Source: Agapanthus africanus (Eukaryota > Streptophyta > Magnoliopsida > Asparagales > Amaryllidaceae). Taken from it: a stretch of DNA of 64,000 nt. The position numbers and the translations under genes were made by a program. A model generated the notes under the pieces. That model did not search any database, had not been told where the DNA came from, and was given only the letters and a program-made list of their open reading frames with translations. Where the stretch lies: positions 193,651,739-193,715,738 of the forward strand of contig JASDDO010000026.1 in the NCBI GenBank assembly GCA_030015575.1, given 5' to 3'. This document shows, piece by piece, positions 34,270-46,350 of this stretch (its first letter is position 1; each line of letters begins with the position of its first letter).

Positions 34270-37200
34270 TGTAAGTCAACGGTTGCGCCCTGGCCGTCAA
34301 CTTGACGCCAAACGCGGAACAAAACTTTTATAACTGGCGCTATCGCATACTATAACCCGGATCTTGCCATTAACGCTAAACTAACAAACTGTAAAGAGGT
34401 AGAAAGGCTATACCGAACGATCCGAGTCGTTCGATCTTTAGCCATCATCCCACGCTCCTTTACGGCATCTGCGATCTCGCTCGATCTCCGGTCTCTTCGT
34501 CTAGGTGGCACCACGTCAACGGATCTTTATATGGGCTCCCGCCTCTGAACTGAGGCAACTCGGACATGAAGTTTGCTAGCCGACATGTCCAAGATTGATG
34601 TAGAGATAGTGTAGAATACTTTGTCTCGTTTCATCCAAAACCATGGATGAACGGTTAATGAAATTACCTTAATCAAGTAATGAAAAATGAGCTATATATT
34701 TTTGCAAATGAATCATCATCTTCCCCAAAATAGGGCTCTGCCATTTAAGGGGCTAGAATTGAATGGAGCGGTGAGTGTAGGAGCAAGTGGTGACTATAAG
34801 TAATGCTTATCACAACTAAAATATCCTAAGCATTACAAAAGGTATTAAATGCAAACAATGAGTCATATATGTAGGGTTCCTAGGCACGATAATGAGGTCT
34901 CGCAAGGAATCAACCATGTCAATTTCAAATTTTACAAGTGCCGAGAAACCCTAATACGGATCGTTAACTAGAATTTTAGGCGAAACAAGAAGCTAGTTAA
35001 CAATTTAACTAAGTGAACGGAAATACAACCTTTGTAGATCCGGTTCTCCACCTCCATAGCTCCATGATGAAGTCTCCTTGCTGTCCAAATCGAATCCCGG
35101 GCTCTAGCGTCGGCTTCATCGGAGAAATGGGCGGGCTAGGTCATCGACAACGATGCCGAAGATGATCTACGTCGAGGCATCACAAGATCAAGCTCCCACT
35201 TCACCAAATCATGAAACTCGTGTAGAAAACACCCTATACTACTTGGCAAGAGGTAGAGGATGAAGAAATAGGAGGTGGGTTCACTTTAGAATTGGATTTC
35301 TCACTCATTTCATCAAATCACCATTGTTGAAAGCTAGGTTTCTTTTTGAAGAAGAAGAAGAAGAAGAAGATAATTATGATAAGTTAATTAAAAAGACAAA
35401 AGAAAATGAATACTTATCATAATATGAACCATGGTTAGGTGTAGAGAATTGACTAAGGTTAGATGAATGGTTAGGGTTAAGCATGAAGACAAAATGGTCA
35501 CTTTGGTCAAAGCTTCATGAAGCTTCAACAAGCTTCAAGAATGAAAGCAACCATTTTGTTTTCATATTCCATTTCTTTTTAATCCAATTAAAAAGATAAA
35601 TGAATGAATAACTAAATAAAAACCCAAACCATTTACTTAACCAAGGTTTAATTCTTTACACAAACCCTAGCATACATGTATCATCAAACATGATACATCC
35701 AAGTGCACAAAAGTATATCACATATACAACTTGAGCAATGCAAGTGAGAAAATCCATTTAAAGTGAACCACTACTAGTTAATGCAAAGTAATATATCAAA
35801 TATATAATTATACATTAAATCATTAAATCAACACTTGATTTAACGATCCGGTCATATCGCATATGACCGACTAATATTCAATGTATCGGCTTATCGAATC
35901 AATCCTCGATTCGATAACTAGGTTATATCGCATACAACCAATCGATACATTCATCGCGAGAATGGAATACGGTATCACATACACGCATTATTCTCGGTCC
36001 TGCACATATCTCATATGCGCTCCTATTTCGTTTCGCTTGAGCCAGGAAACCTCTGTGTAGGACTCTAAAGACTCGTCAATACGCCGGCAGCAGGTGATGA
36101 TCATATCAAACACCCACAAGCCGCAAGCGGTCTGCTAAACGTAACGGCCACCCGGGTATTGAGCGATCAGAAGATCGACGAGCAAGCCCGCTCACACTCC
36201 TATGAATCCAACCAGTAACACTTACCGTACAGTCCGGTCTCGTCGTCTGATATGTCGCATATCTTGCCTATGGATGGTAAACGTCAGACCCCAATAACTC
36301 GATAAGTCGTGTCGATATGAGGTCTATAACAGTTCGAGAAACTACTGATAACACTTACCAGTAAATCTCAGCAACCCTGGCCAGGGATTTCCGGTTATAG
36401 CCAATCGAACACAGCGCAACATCAACTCCCTATACCGGGAGAGACGAATCCCCTTCTATCGCTCATTGCCTCCATGTGATTCGGGACTGTACCCAAAAAC
36501 CACCGTTTTGCACGCCCTCTTGGACGTGGTAAGGTGGAAATCAAAGAACAGTGGGAACCACACAAGACTCTATGACGATCTCGGGTCAACAGACTACTCT
36601 GTACCAGTGTCACCAGAGAACTGCCATCTGACGTAAGGTATAATACCATCTGGGAGTTCTCGGCGAGTCCGTCCAGTGTACCCAGTCTTCACTGAGCACC
36701 CGTATATCATCTCTGATGTCAAACACCAATGGATATGGGATCATCCATCGCCCATCTGTATGGGTCGAGAAGGTATACGCTAGTCTACTCTGGTATATCG
36801 ATGCCCCGTCTCGATACACCCACGACTAGGGATTTTGAAGGATGTACTTATGGACTACCATGTCCCCACTAGTATGATCTGCATCATAGTCCAGGTAGTC
36901 AAGTACACATCCTAAGGGCTTTACCAACATGTAACAGAGAGACAATCAATGTACACGTTAAGGTAAAGAGTAACCAGATAGCATACTATCATGTCGAGCA
37001 AGAAAGTCCTCCCTATATATGTCCCAGCATCCACTACAATATACATCCAATGTACAGTAATGGCCTCTAGGGCATACATATAACTAACAATATAACACCT
37101 CACAAACCTAGTCATCAATTCTAGAAGCTCCCTCATGACTCACCCTCATGACTCACCCTCATCCATAACAAATGAAGAAAAGATAATTCCGTATTAAACC

Positions 37201-38543
37201 GAATATTTAAGACGGGTGATAAAAAACTGGCAATTTCGAAAAGCGATCCCGAAACGAATTTCAGGATAACCCCGTAACTGTACATACATACCCGCATTTA
37301 TATTACGACCGAATACAAATACTACTGAGACAAAGATATTATAACAACACAGTATAATACTAGGATCCGTCTTAAACCAAAGCCCACCAGTATTATCTGC
37401 CCGAAATATGACAGTGCGTAAATGCACGTGCATTTTCCGAACCCTGCCATAAAACTATACGGCCACTACAACGTTTCGCCCGAACTTGGGAAACTATCTG
37501 TGGGGGACTCTAATGACTCATCAGTACCCTGGCAGTGGGTTTAACCACAAGCACGTCAGCGGCACTAGCAGTGCGTAACGGCTGCCCATGAACTGACCTC
37601 AAGGGAAGCCGATGAGCGAACTCATCCTGGAACCCTACTGAGCCAATAGTGACAATATACATACAGTCCGGTCCGTTCATCTATGAGTATCGCATATCGG
37701 GCCTAGGGGGCTGGTAACGTCAGACCCCCAATAGCGGTATAAGTCGTGTCGGAGAGTAGCCCTGAACACCCTGAGAAACTACTGGAATACTTACCAGTAA
37801 TTCTCACCTGCCTTGGCCAAGGACTTGGTGTAATGGCTTTCCTAGACACAGCATGATCTCACCCCCAATATCGGGAGAGACGAATCCCGTGCCAATCCGC
37901 TCACTTACCTCCATGTGGCTCGGGACTGTACCCAAAAATGACCTGTTTGCACGACTCCTTTGAGTCGTGGTAGGGTAGAAATCAAAGCACAGTGGGAACT
38001 CACACGAGACAAATGATGATCTCAGGTCGATGAACTAACATGTACACATGTCACCAGGGAACTGCTATCTGACGTTAGGTATAATACCAACTACCAGGCT
38101 CCCGGCGAGTCCTGTCTGGTGTATTCATAACCCAATGAGCACCTGTATACATCTTAGGTTATCCAACTGACACCAGTCGCTTGTGAGACCGGCCACCGCC
38201 CCTCGTCGGGGTCTCGACTGTATACACTAGTCTACTCCGGAGTATCGATACCCTGTCTCGAAACTCCCACGACTAGGGACTACTTTTAAGGATGTGCTTA
38301 TGGACTACCCAACTCTCACGTATATGATTTCCATCATACTGTTGGTGGTCAAGTAGGATCCTAAGTGCTCTATCAACGTGTAATAGTGATCAGTCACCTG
38401 AACCTGTACACGACTGATAAAGGAAAACCAGATAGCATACTATCATCTCGAGTAAGACTGTGCTACCGGTATAGGTCCTCCTCAATCATTGCAATCACGT
38501 ACCTGCGATCCAATAATTGACTTTGAGGGCACTACATCCAACA
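34270..38543 (-). repeat. 3' LTR of C, interrupted by a solo LTR-A
   Basis: LTR parts are 34270-34869 and 37095-38543. The insert plus one duplication accounts for 2225 bases, leaving 2049, which matches the 5' LTR length. The uninterrupted site is preserved in the 5' LTR near 44850. A candidate TATAAA on the minus strand lies at 34526-34531. Confidence 0.92.
34870..37089 (-). repeat. Solo LTR of family A (2220 bp) nested in the C 3' LTR
   Basis: On the plus strand it runs from TGTAGGGTTCCTAGG to ATAACTAACA, the reverse complement of LTR-A. ATATA at 34865-34869 and 37090-37094 are the target duplications. The copy keeps the GC-rich block seen in A2 (about 35060-35190), an ATAT-type palindrome cluster near 35700-35960 and a (GAA)n run at 35348-35370. 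It shows that family A was still moving after C inserted. Confidence 0.93.
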
Positions 38544-38556
38544 ATCTCCCACTTAC
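38544..38556 (-). other. Polypurine tract of C
   Basis: Minus-strand GTAAGTGGGAGAT directly before TGTTGGAT. It differs from the other tracts by one base. Confidence 0.85.
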
Positions 38557-41500
38557 ACTTAAGGCTAATTATTGCGATGTCGCATACTCACAGCCCGTGT
38601 GATACCGAACACCCAACTCCTCTACTAATCCGTTTCACAAAGCTCGTTTGTAAAACTATTGTGTTCGAGAAATAGCCTCAATGAGTGGATCCGCCCCGAT
38701 GTTTCTTTCTATGTCTCTCTTAATCTCAAATTCGCGGAGAAAGCCATCTCCCGAATTGAGTAATACCTGTCTTAGAATATGTCTGGATATCTGATGGGAC
38801 CTAGTTCATAAATGAACTTCAAATCCAAACTTTTTAGACTGTATCGACAACTGAACCTAATCAGTATCTTGCACCATGCCTCCCACAGTATCCTTTTAGA
38901 CCACCTGTCCATAATACTGCCCCTCGCGTCAGAGGGGAAACTATAACTCTGACAATCACTCTGTCATCCATGTCACCTTTGAAGCCAGGAATGATAACCG
39001 TCTCCCGAAGGACGCTGCCGTCATCAAATCCCTAGAACATCCACTTATGTTCTAAAACCGCTTCCTTATGTTTCTCCAGGATTGGATTAATATAAACTTA
39101 TCGCATCTAGTGCAAAAATAACATATGGTGTAGTACTTGACATCTCATGATTGACTCAATTGCCTAAGCAAGTGATCTGCCAATCATGCACATCCCTCTC
39201 CCCTTTAGTCTGTAAGACACCTTTAGAGAGGGTGACTCCATCACCTGCAGGTGCACCACCATGCCAAGAGTCATCTATTCCAAATACTTTTAGAATATTG
39301 TCAAAGTACCCAAATTAGGAAACTATCCAAACCTACATCTAAAACCATAGATCTAGTAACCAGAATGTCTGATATTATATCCATATCCTATGTGGAGAAA
39401 CAACTGTGTGACAACCAAAAGTATAACCGATCGTAGTATAGGAATTTTACTTTCTACTCTGTGTATGTCATCCAAATACCAGGACATCACAACCTACTAC
39501 CTTCTTAACAGATCCATCCCCTATTCTGATGAAGTCAAACCCATGACTGTCATATCAAAATTAGATGATCTATCTCCGCTATATCTGCTCTAGTCTATAA
39601 ATAGACATAAGCTACTTGCCCACTATGCTTCCGCTGCTCCCACTGACCACAGCAACCCTCTGGCTGAATAATATATACGTGCACTTCTAAAGCTAGTTTA
39701 GAACGACGCTACACTTAACCTCCTGCCGGGTCTCATAGCCTGGAACAACAGTAGTATCAAGTCTGGGTAAACAAGAACCTCCGTGTCACCGTCCTTGAGG
39801 CTACCGAAGTACCTCTCGGGTGTCTGAGGTTACCCACTATATCCGCGGAGTGTCTAATGGAATGTCAAACCTGATTATATCTTTAGGTCCTATTAAATTT
39901 TTCGTAATCGTTTGCGGTTCTGGAATCACTCCCAGTTCTACCAAACTCCCACTACTATTTTCTGAAAAAATCCATTTTATTAAAACTGTGGCGAGTCTAG
40001 AACAATACAGATATATCAATTTGAAATTGTTCTTGATCTTCCAGCTTATGCTTAAAACTAGACTCTGGATGGTAGAAAGTCAAGAACAATATCCAGAGTC
40101 TAGTTTATTGATCTTCCAGATGGTAGAATGTCAACCCTCGACATAGCCCGGGTCAATCCACAAACTGCCATTACAGAAACGTGCCTTGAGTTATCCAGAG
40201 TCTAGTTTTAAGCATAAGCTGGACAACTCCCCGTACCTTAACATCGTTAAGATATGAACTATTCTATATCCAATATATAAACTTTGGCACTTATATACTT
40301 GGAACCAGATTCTAATCATGCAGCTGTCTCTAGTGCATATCAACTTAATGGAGAGAGGCTAATCATCATTACTCAACTTAGGAATCCATCCAATTATGAG
40401 TAACCTGAAAGAGAAACAAGTTTCTCAAAACCATTACTATCAACTGAATACCAATCACAAGTATCTATATTTTCGATCTCTTTGAAGAATCCCGATACTT
40501 GCGACACCTGGTTCTTTACTTTATTCTTATACCCACAACTTCTCAAAACTTAGACCTTGTATTTCTACGAAACACTTGTCTAAAAACTAGAGAGGTCACA
40601 AGTAAACAGAACATAGTACGAGGACCAACCCCTTTGTCCTGATGGACACTGGACATCATACAATACTCTGTATAAGTCCGCTGAGTTGAATAACTCAAAA
40701 ACTGTGCATCGTAGGTTGAAAACTGTACTTATGTTTAAGAACTACTCTGCTCCTTACCCAATCGTCAACTGATATAGGTAAATGTCATCGACATAATATC
40801 AAAAAGTTATATCTCACTTTATAAAAATAAACGTACAGATATATCAATTTGAAATTGGTGCATAACAACGGATATTCAAAACCAAATACTTGCCGTCCGG
40901 CAAAAACCCAGGCGACTTCCTCAAATATCACCAATTACAACGAATTCCGATATAATGAGGATAATCACCTTATTCCCAATAACTTACTCCCACTCATCAT
41001 CTGTAAAACCATACAGATGTGAGAATCATACCTGGTAAATACATACCCTGGGGTAAGTATCTAATCGGGAAATCAGTTTTCTTTTAACAATGCATAGTGA
41101 ATCTGAAACATGAAAATGTTTCGTAGGGGTATCCTGATATTCTTAGTAATGCCTCTTCCATAATCCAATTCATGACTGTAACCGTATATTTCTTTTCCAT
41201 CTCTCCAAATCCCTTTATTTGTCTTTAGTCGTTACCTTCTGTACATCCCTTTAGGCTAAGTAGTTTTCTTCCTTCCCTACCGTCCGGCACCAGCCTATGG
41301 TTTGGAAGAAGACTATCCAGTAAGCATAATAGGTATACTCTCCTAAACCAAGGAGTACTCGCAACCTGAGAGAAGGTGATGATAAAAGACAACCGAATAA
41401 TACCTTATTCTATTTCTCCCGAACTGGGGAAAAAAGAAAATGTGAAATAGGAGTGGCGATGAACTACGCGGTTTGCTCGTGAATGATAGCAGTCGCAATT

Positions 41501-41962
41501 TACTTTTCCCTCTTTCTAATCCCTTTATTTTGTCTTTACATAATACCTTCTGTACACCCTACTTAGGCAAATTGGTTTTCTTCATTCCCTACCTTTCGGC
41601 ACCTGCCTATGGTTTGGAAGAGGACTATCCAATAAGCGTAATAGGTGTACTCTCCTAAACTAAGGAGCCCTGGCATCCTGAGAGAAGGTGATGATAAAAG
41701 ACAACCGAATAAACCAATTCAATTTCTCCTGAACCTGGATCCATCCTCGAAGAAGTCCCTTCGAGTTCGTATATAACCATACGATGGATCTATCCAATGG
41801 AAGTGGATGTTCGTTGTGATACGAGGTGTTCTGAGAAATTCAAAGGGTAAAAGAAGGAGCGGCAATGTCTTATGCAACTCAGACAATCCAAAAGCCAGTA
41901 TTTTAAGAAGGTTCGGTCAACTTGGTCACTGAGTCATAGTCTAGGGTCGGTCAAAGGTCGCT
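38557..41962 (-). pseudogene. Decayed copia pol of C
   Basis: Minus-strand Ty1/copia Pol remnants. The RNase H tail near 38640-38730 reads EIKRDIERNIGADPLIEAISR. The RT active site near 39470 is YLDD followed by a broken IPILRSV. The integrase-RT linker with VELGVIPEPQT is at 39837-40019. Remnants of integrase and protease upstream are too decayed to read. The 41204-41430 and 41515-41740 segments are a tandem duplication also found in D. Stops are frequent in all frames, so no product is expected. Confidence 0.82.
41204..41740 (-). repeat. Tandem duplication in C (offset about 311 bp)
   Basis: Two units with AATCCCTTTAT...TGTCTTTA, CCTATGGTTTGGAAGA and GAGAGAAGGTGATGATAAAAG in the same order. 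The first unit lacks about 90 bases that the D copy has. The shared origin with D shows that the duplication is old. Confidence 0.8.
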
Positions 41963-44236
41963 GCCAAAGAGAGAGAGAAAAGAAACACTCTGCGTGCACT
42001 CTAACCTAGATCAGAATGGTTATAACTTTATCTAATCAGGAAACCTCCCACTGTACTGTCAAATTCTCCTCCAAACCTGAAAGAAGAATCAATTGGGATC
42101 ACCCATAGAGTAAACCAACCCATCAGTGGGAATCGGGATCCAACTCTCATCGCATGATAACGTGAAGGTATCTACTCATGTTATCATACTCCTGAAGGTA
42201 TGCGCATACTTGGCAAGTTTCAGTTTCTTTAGAAACTCCCGATATGATTTTTGCCCCATGCTCTAATGACCTTGACGTAGGCCAAAATACCATAAGTCAC
42301 ATGCCAAGTTCTACCCATCATTATCTTGTCAATTTGAACCCATCTGCACATGCCCCTGACGTTGGCCAAATGGTAGAACGACTGTCCCAAACCAACTCAT
42401 CTATCTATGCAACAGATGAATACCCAGCAGCTACCAAACACTATGCCTTGGCGTAGGTCAAAATACATAGCTTGAATACAACTGAATACCCAAATGAAAT
42501 GACGGAGGGCTACGGCTGGTTTTTGGCGAAAAACCTTTAACGTAACGAACTTGATATCGCTGAAGGAACCTGATAGCTTTTTATAAAAATATAGTGGCGA
42601 AAACCTTTGCTAAAGAGATCACTCCCGGTGAACTCTTTCTTCGTGGAATGAGGTGCAAGATATTCCAACTGAATACCACGATGCAAAGCAACATGTAATC
42701 GACTATAGTGAAGTTATTACCCTGATGCAAACTTTTGCCTAAGGGGTCACTCCCGGTGAAGGTATCTCGGCCCTTGCCTCGTCGAATGAGGTGCAGGATA
42801 TTCCAACTGATACCACTGTGCAAAACAAAAGAAAACGTCTTTGTAATAACACTTTTTAAAACTGTTCTAACAACATCCAAACAGGTTTGTTTTCCTTTGC
42901 ATTGATCAGAATCAATGCAGTCCCATTAATTAATCATACCAGAAAAGAATGAAAATAAAATGTACGTATATACCATCTGTATTCGTCACTGGGTCCCATC
43001 ATCACCCGTTAGGTTACTTAACTAACGACAGAACGGGGACTGGACTAGCGCGGGTGTAAAACATATACAACATCTACTAATATATATACCAATATACAAT
43101 AATCACTCCAGGCATGATAATATGCAACATTACAGAAAAGTAATAAGCATCACAGAACAACACAGATAATCTGGGATCCCCGGGTTTCACAGAGCCGCTG
43201 CTGAAACCCGATGCTCCCCTGGTCGTGTGGATAGCCTGTGCAATGAAACCTAGACCCCTACGGGTGCGGCAAGTTACCCGCCAAAACCTGAAGCGAGACA
43301 GCCCCCTACAGCAAAGTGAATGGACCACCCTGCACTTCACAGAATCCGGTAACTTGAGCACCCCTCCTTGGGTCAACCTGTACCCCCTACGAGTGCAGCG
43401 AATAGTCTGCCAATTCTAGAGTGAGGTCCCTCTGCCTCTCAAAGCCATGAGATGCGGACCCGTTGCCCTCCAGAACCCGGCTATCCGTGCACTCCATCGC
43501 GGGGTAAAACCTAGTACAGAAATGAAAAATATGTACAACGGGTACATCGACCTCAGCCCGGTCGTGCCCCAAAAGAATATTATACAAACAGGCAGTGACG
43601 GCAGTCCACATGTTGGACGCTCGCCCCGAAATATCAAATGTACAAATAAATACAAACTGCACTACCATTGCACACTGCTATCCACCACGACAAATCCGCA
43701 ACAACACAACACAACACAGAACATCAACGCGAATGTCAAGTTCGCAAACCCGTCTAAAAGAGCTATATCAATTAGACGCAATTTACCGCTCGAATGACAT
43801 TCACGGTCGGAGATATATTGTAAGTACTGTAAACTAACAAGTTTAAAATTCCGATCGACAAAACTTCCCGAAGTGGGCCCCACGTACATCTGCAGTACAG
43901 TAATAAAATCTGGGCCAAAAAAAAATATTCCAGAAACCACAATTTCCCATGTAAGAGCCCCCGAAGAATTTTGGTGCACTGTAGCCACTAACTGGCCGCG
44001 GAACCGCGGCCAAACCATGGTTTGTGCGGCGGTTCCACGGCAGTAAAATGGATTCAGTCAACCCAATTTCTTCAGTACTCTTAAAAAAGCCCGATCGATT
44101 TTCTGAGATGCTCAAAATGATTTTTAGACCTGTTTAAAAATTCGACAGAAACTTTAGCCTGAAAATCGCGGTTTCGGAAATTTCGTTCGATCGATCTTTT
44201 AAACGCGTTAGAACAAGTTAGTAAAGCTTAATGGCA
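41963..44236 (-). other. Non-coding leader of C between PBS and pol (2.3 kb)
   Basis: Homologous to the D leader over its full length. It contains the GC-rich hairpin at 43995-44041, the tandem pair at 42593-42690 and 42722-42827, and the pyrimidine/AG site at its downstream end (41961-41985). No coding potential is evident, although unrelated short frames exist on both strands. Confidence 0.75.
43995..44041 (-). other. GC-rich leader hairpin of C
   Basis: The arms 43995-44016 and 44019-44041 pair over about 20 bases with two mismatches and one extra base. The centre is the palindrome CCATGG. The position, about 210-255 bases from the PBS, matches A2 and D. Confidence 0.75.
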
Positions 44237-44250
44237 TGACTCTGATACCA
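44237..44250 (-). other. Primer-binding site of C
   Basis: Minus strand TGGTATCAGAGTCA directly follows the 5' LTR end CTTACA. Confidence 0.92.
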
Positions 44251-46302
44251 TGTAAGTCTACGGTAGCGCCCCGGCCGTCAACTTGACGCCAAACGCGGAA
44301 TAAAAACTTTTATAACAGGCGCTATCGCATACTATAACCCGGATCTTGCCATTAACGCTAAACTAACAAACTGTAAAGAGGTAGAAAGGCTATACCGAAC
44401 GATCCGTGTCCTTCGGTCTTTAGCCATCATCCCACGCTCCTTTGCGGCATCTGCGATCTCGCTCGATCTCCAGTCTCCTCGTCCATATGGCACCACGTCA
44501 ACGGATCTTTATACGGGCTCCCGCCTCTGAACCGAGGCAACTCGGACATGAAGTTTGCTAGCCAACATGTCCAAGATTGATGTAGAGATAATGCAGAATA
44601 CTTTGTCTCGTTTCATCCAAAGCCATGGATGAACGGTTAATGATGTTGCCTTAATCAAGTAATGAAAAATGAGCTATATCGTCTTGCAAATGAATCATCA
44701 TCTTCCCCAAAATAGGGCTCGGCCATTTAAGGGGCTGAAATTGAGTGGAGTGGTGAGTGTAGGAGCAAGTGGTGACTATAAGTAATGCTTATCACAACTA
44801 AAATATCCTAAGCATTACAAAAGGTATTAAATGCAAACAATGAGTCATATAACACCTCACAAACCTAGTCATCAATTATAGAATCTTCCTCATGACTCAC
44901 CCTCATGACTCACCCTCATCCATAACAAGTGAAGAAAAGATAATTCCGTATTAAACCTAATATTTAAGACGGGTGATAAAAAACTGGCAACTTCAAAAAG
45001 CGATCCCGAAACAAATTTCAGTATAACCCCGTAACTGTACATACATACCCGCATTTGTATTACGACCGAAGACAAATGCTATTGAGACAAAGATATTATA
45101 TCTACACAGTATAATTCTAGGATCCGGCTTAAACCAAAGCCCACCGGTATTATCTGCCCGAAATATGACACGTGCGTAAATGCACGTGCATTTTCCGAAC
45201 TCTGCCATAAAAACATACGGCCTCTACAACGTTTCGCCCGAACTTGGGAAACTATCTGTGGGGGACTCTAATGACTCATCAGTACCCTGGCAGTGGGTTT
45301 AACCACAAGCACGTCAGCGGCACTAGCAGTGCGTAACGGCTGCCCATGTACTGACCTCAAGAGAAGCCGATGAGCGAACTCATCCTGGAACCCTACTGAG
45401 CCTAACAGTGACAATATACATACAGTCCGGTCCGTTCGTCTATGAGTATCGCATATCTGGCCTAGGGGGCTGGTAACGTCAGACCCCCAATAGCGGTATA
45501 AGTCGTGTCGGAGAGTAGCCCTGAACACCCTGAGAAACTACTGGAATACTTACCAGTAATTCTCACCTGCCTTGGCCAAGAAATTGGTGTAATGGCTTAC
45601 CTAGACACAGCACGATCTCACCCCTAATACCGGGAGAGACAAATCCCCTGCCGATCCGCTCACTTGCCTCTATGTGGCTCGGGACTGTACCCAAAAAAGA
45701 CCAGTTTGCACGAATCCTTTGAGCCGTGGTAGTGTAGAAATCAAAGCACAGTGGGAACTCACACGAGACAAATGATGACCTCAGGTCGATGAACTAACCT
45801 GTACACATGTCACCAGGGAACTGCTATCTGACGCTAGGTATAATACCAACTAGCAGGTTCCCGGCGAGTCCTGTCTGGTGTACTCATAACCCAATGAGCA
45901 CCTATATACATCTTAGGTGATCCAACTGACACCAGTGTCTTGTGAGTCCGGCCACCGCCCCTCGTCGGGGTCTCGACTGTATACACTAGTCTACTCCGGA
46001 GTATCGATACCCTGTCTCAAAACTCGCACGACTAGGGACCACTTTTAAGGATGTGCTTATGGACTACCCAACTCTCATGTATATGATCGCCATCATACTG
46101 TTGGTAGTCAAGCAGGATCCTAAGGGCTCTATCAACATTTAATAGTGATCAGTCACCTGAACCTGTACACGACTGATAAAGGCAAACCAGATAGCATACT
46201 ATCATCTCGAGTAAGACTGTGCTACCGGTATAGGTCCTCCTCAATCATTGCAATCACGTACTTGCGATCCAATAATTGACTTTGAGGGCACTACATCCAA
46301 CA
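44251..46302 (-). repeat. 5' LTR of C (2052 bp)
   Basis: On the minus strand from TGTTGGATGTAGTGCCC at 46302 to GACTTACA at 44251. It is intact. Confidence 0.93.
44508..44513 (-). promoter_or_regulatory. Candidate TATA box in the C 5' LTR
   Basis: Minus strand CCGTATAAAGATCC lies about 1790 bases into the LTR and about 258 from its end. The 3' LTR keeps TATAAA at 34526-34531. It is a motif match only. Confidence 0.4.
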
Positions 46303-46307
46303 GATCG

Positions 46308-46336
46308 GTCTTCGATATGCCAGTACATGGCCCTAG
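46308..46336 (+). pseudogene. pol: Last codons of B pol beyond element C
   Basis: Removing C and one GATCG, the frame ...RLLEMI continues GLRYASTWP and stops at TAG 46334-46336, 14 bases before the LTR. This confirms that C inserted into the extreme end of an otherwise complete pol. Confidence 0.9.
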
Positions 46337-46337
46337 T

Positions 46338-46350
46338 GCAAGTGGGAGAT
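46338..46350 (+). other. Polypurine tract of B
   Basis: GCAAGTGGGAGAT directly before TGTTAGTGTATATGCCC, identical to the tracts of the defective A1, A2 and D elements. Confidence 0.9.

Larger units (their letters stand above)
34270..46302 (-). mobile_element. Element C: complete non-autonomous copia LTR retrotransposon
   Basis: Minus-strand element of 12,033 bp, or about 9.8 kb without its nested solo LTR. 5' LTR 44251-46302 (2052 bp), PBS 44237-44250, leader to about 41963, decayed pol to 38557, PPT, and 3' LTR 34270-38543 (2049 bp without the insert). TSD is GATCG. Over the first about 175 bases at the LTR 3' ends I count about 9 differences (about 5%), so it is younger than D. The plan and leader are the same as D and A2, with no gag domain found. 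Confidence 0.94.

Noticed and set aside
35348-35370. (GAA)n microsatellite in the solo LTR-A
   Set aside because: An ordinary short microsatellite; mentioned in the LTR entry only.
43447-44115. Several open frames of 80-118 codons in the C leader
   Set aside because: They overlap on both strands, are not conserved as frames in the D leader and carry no motif.
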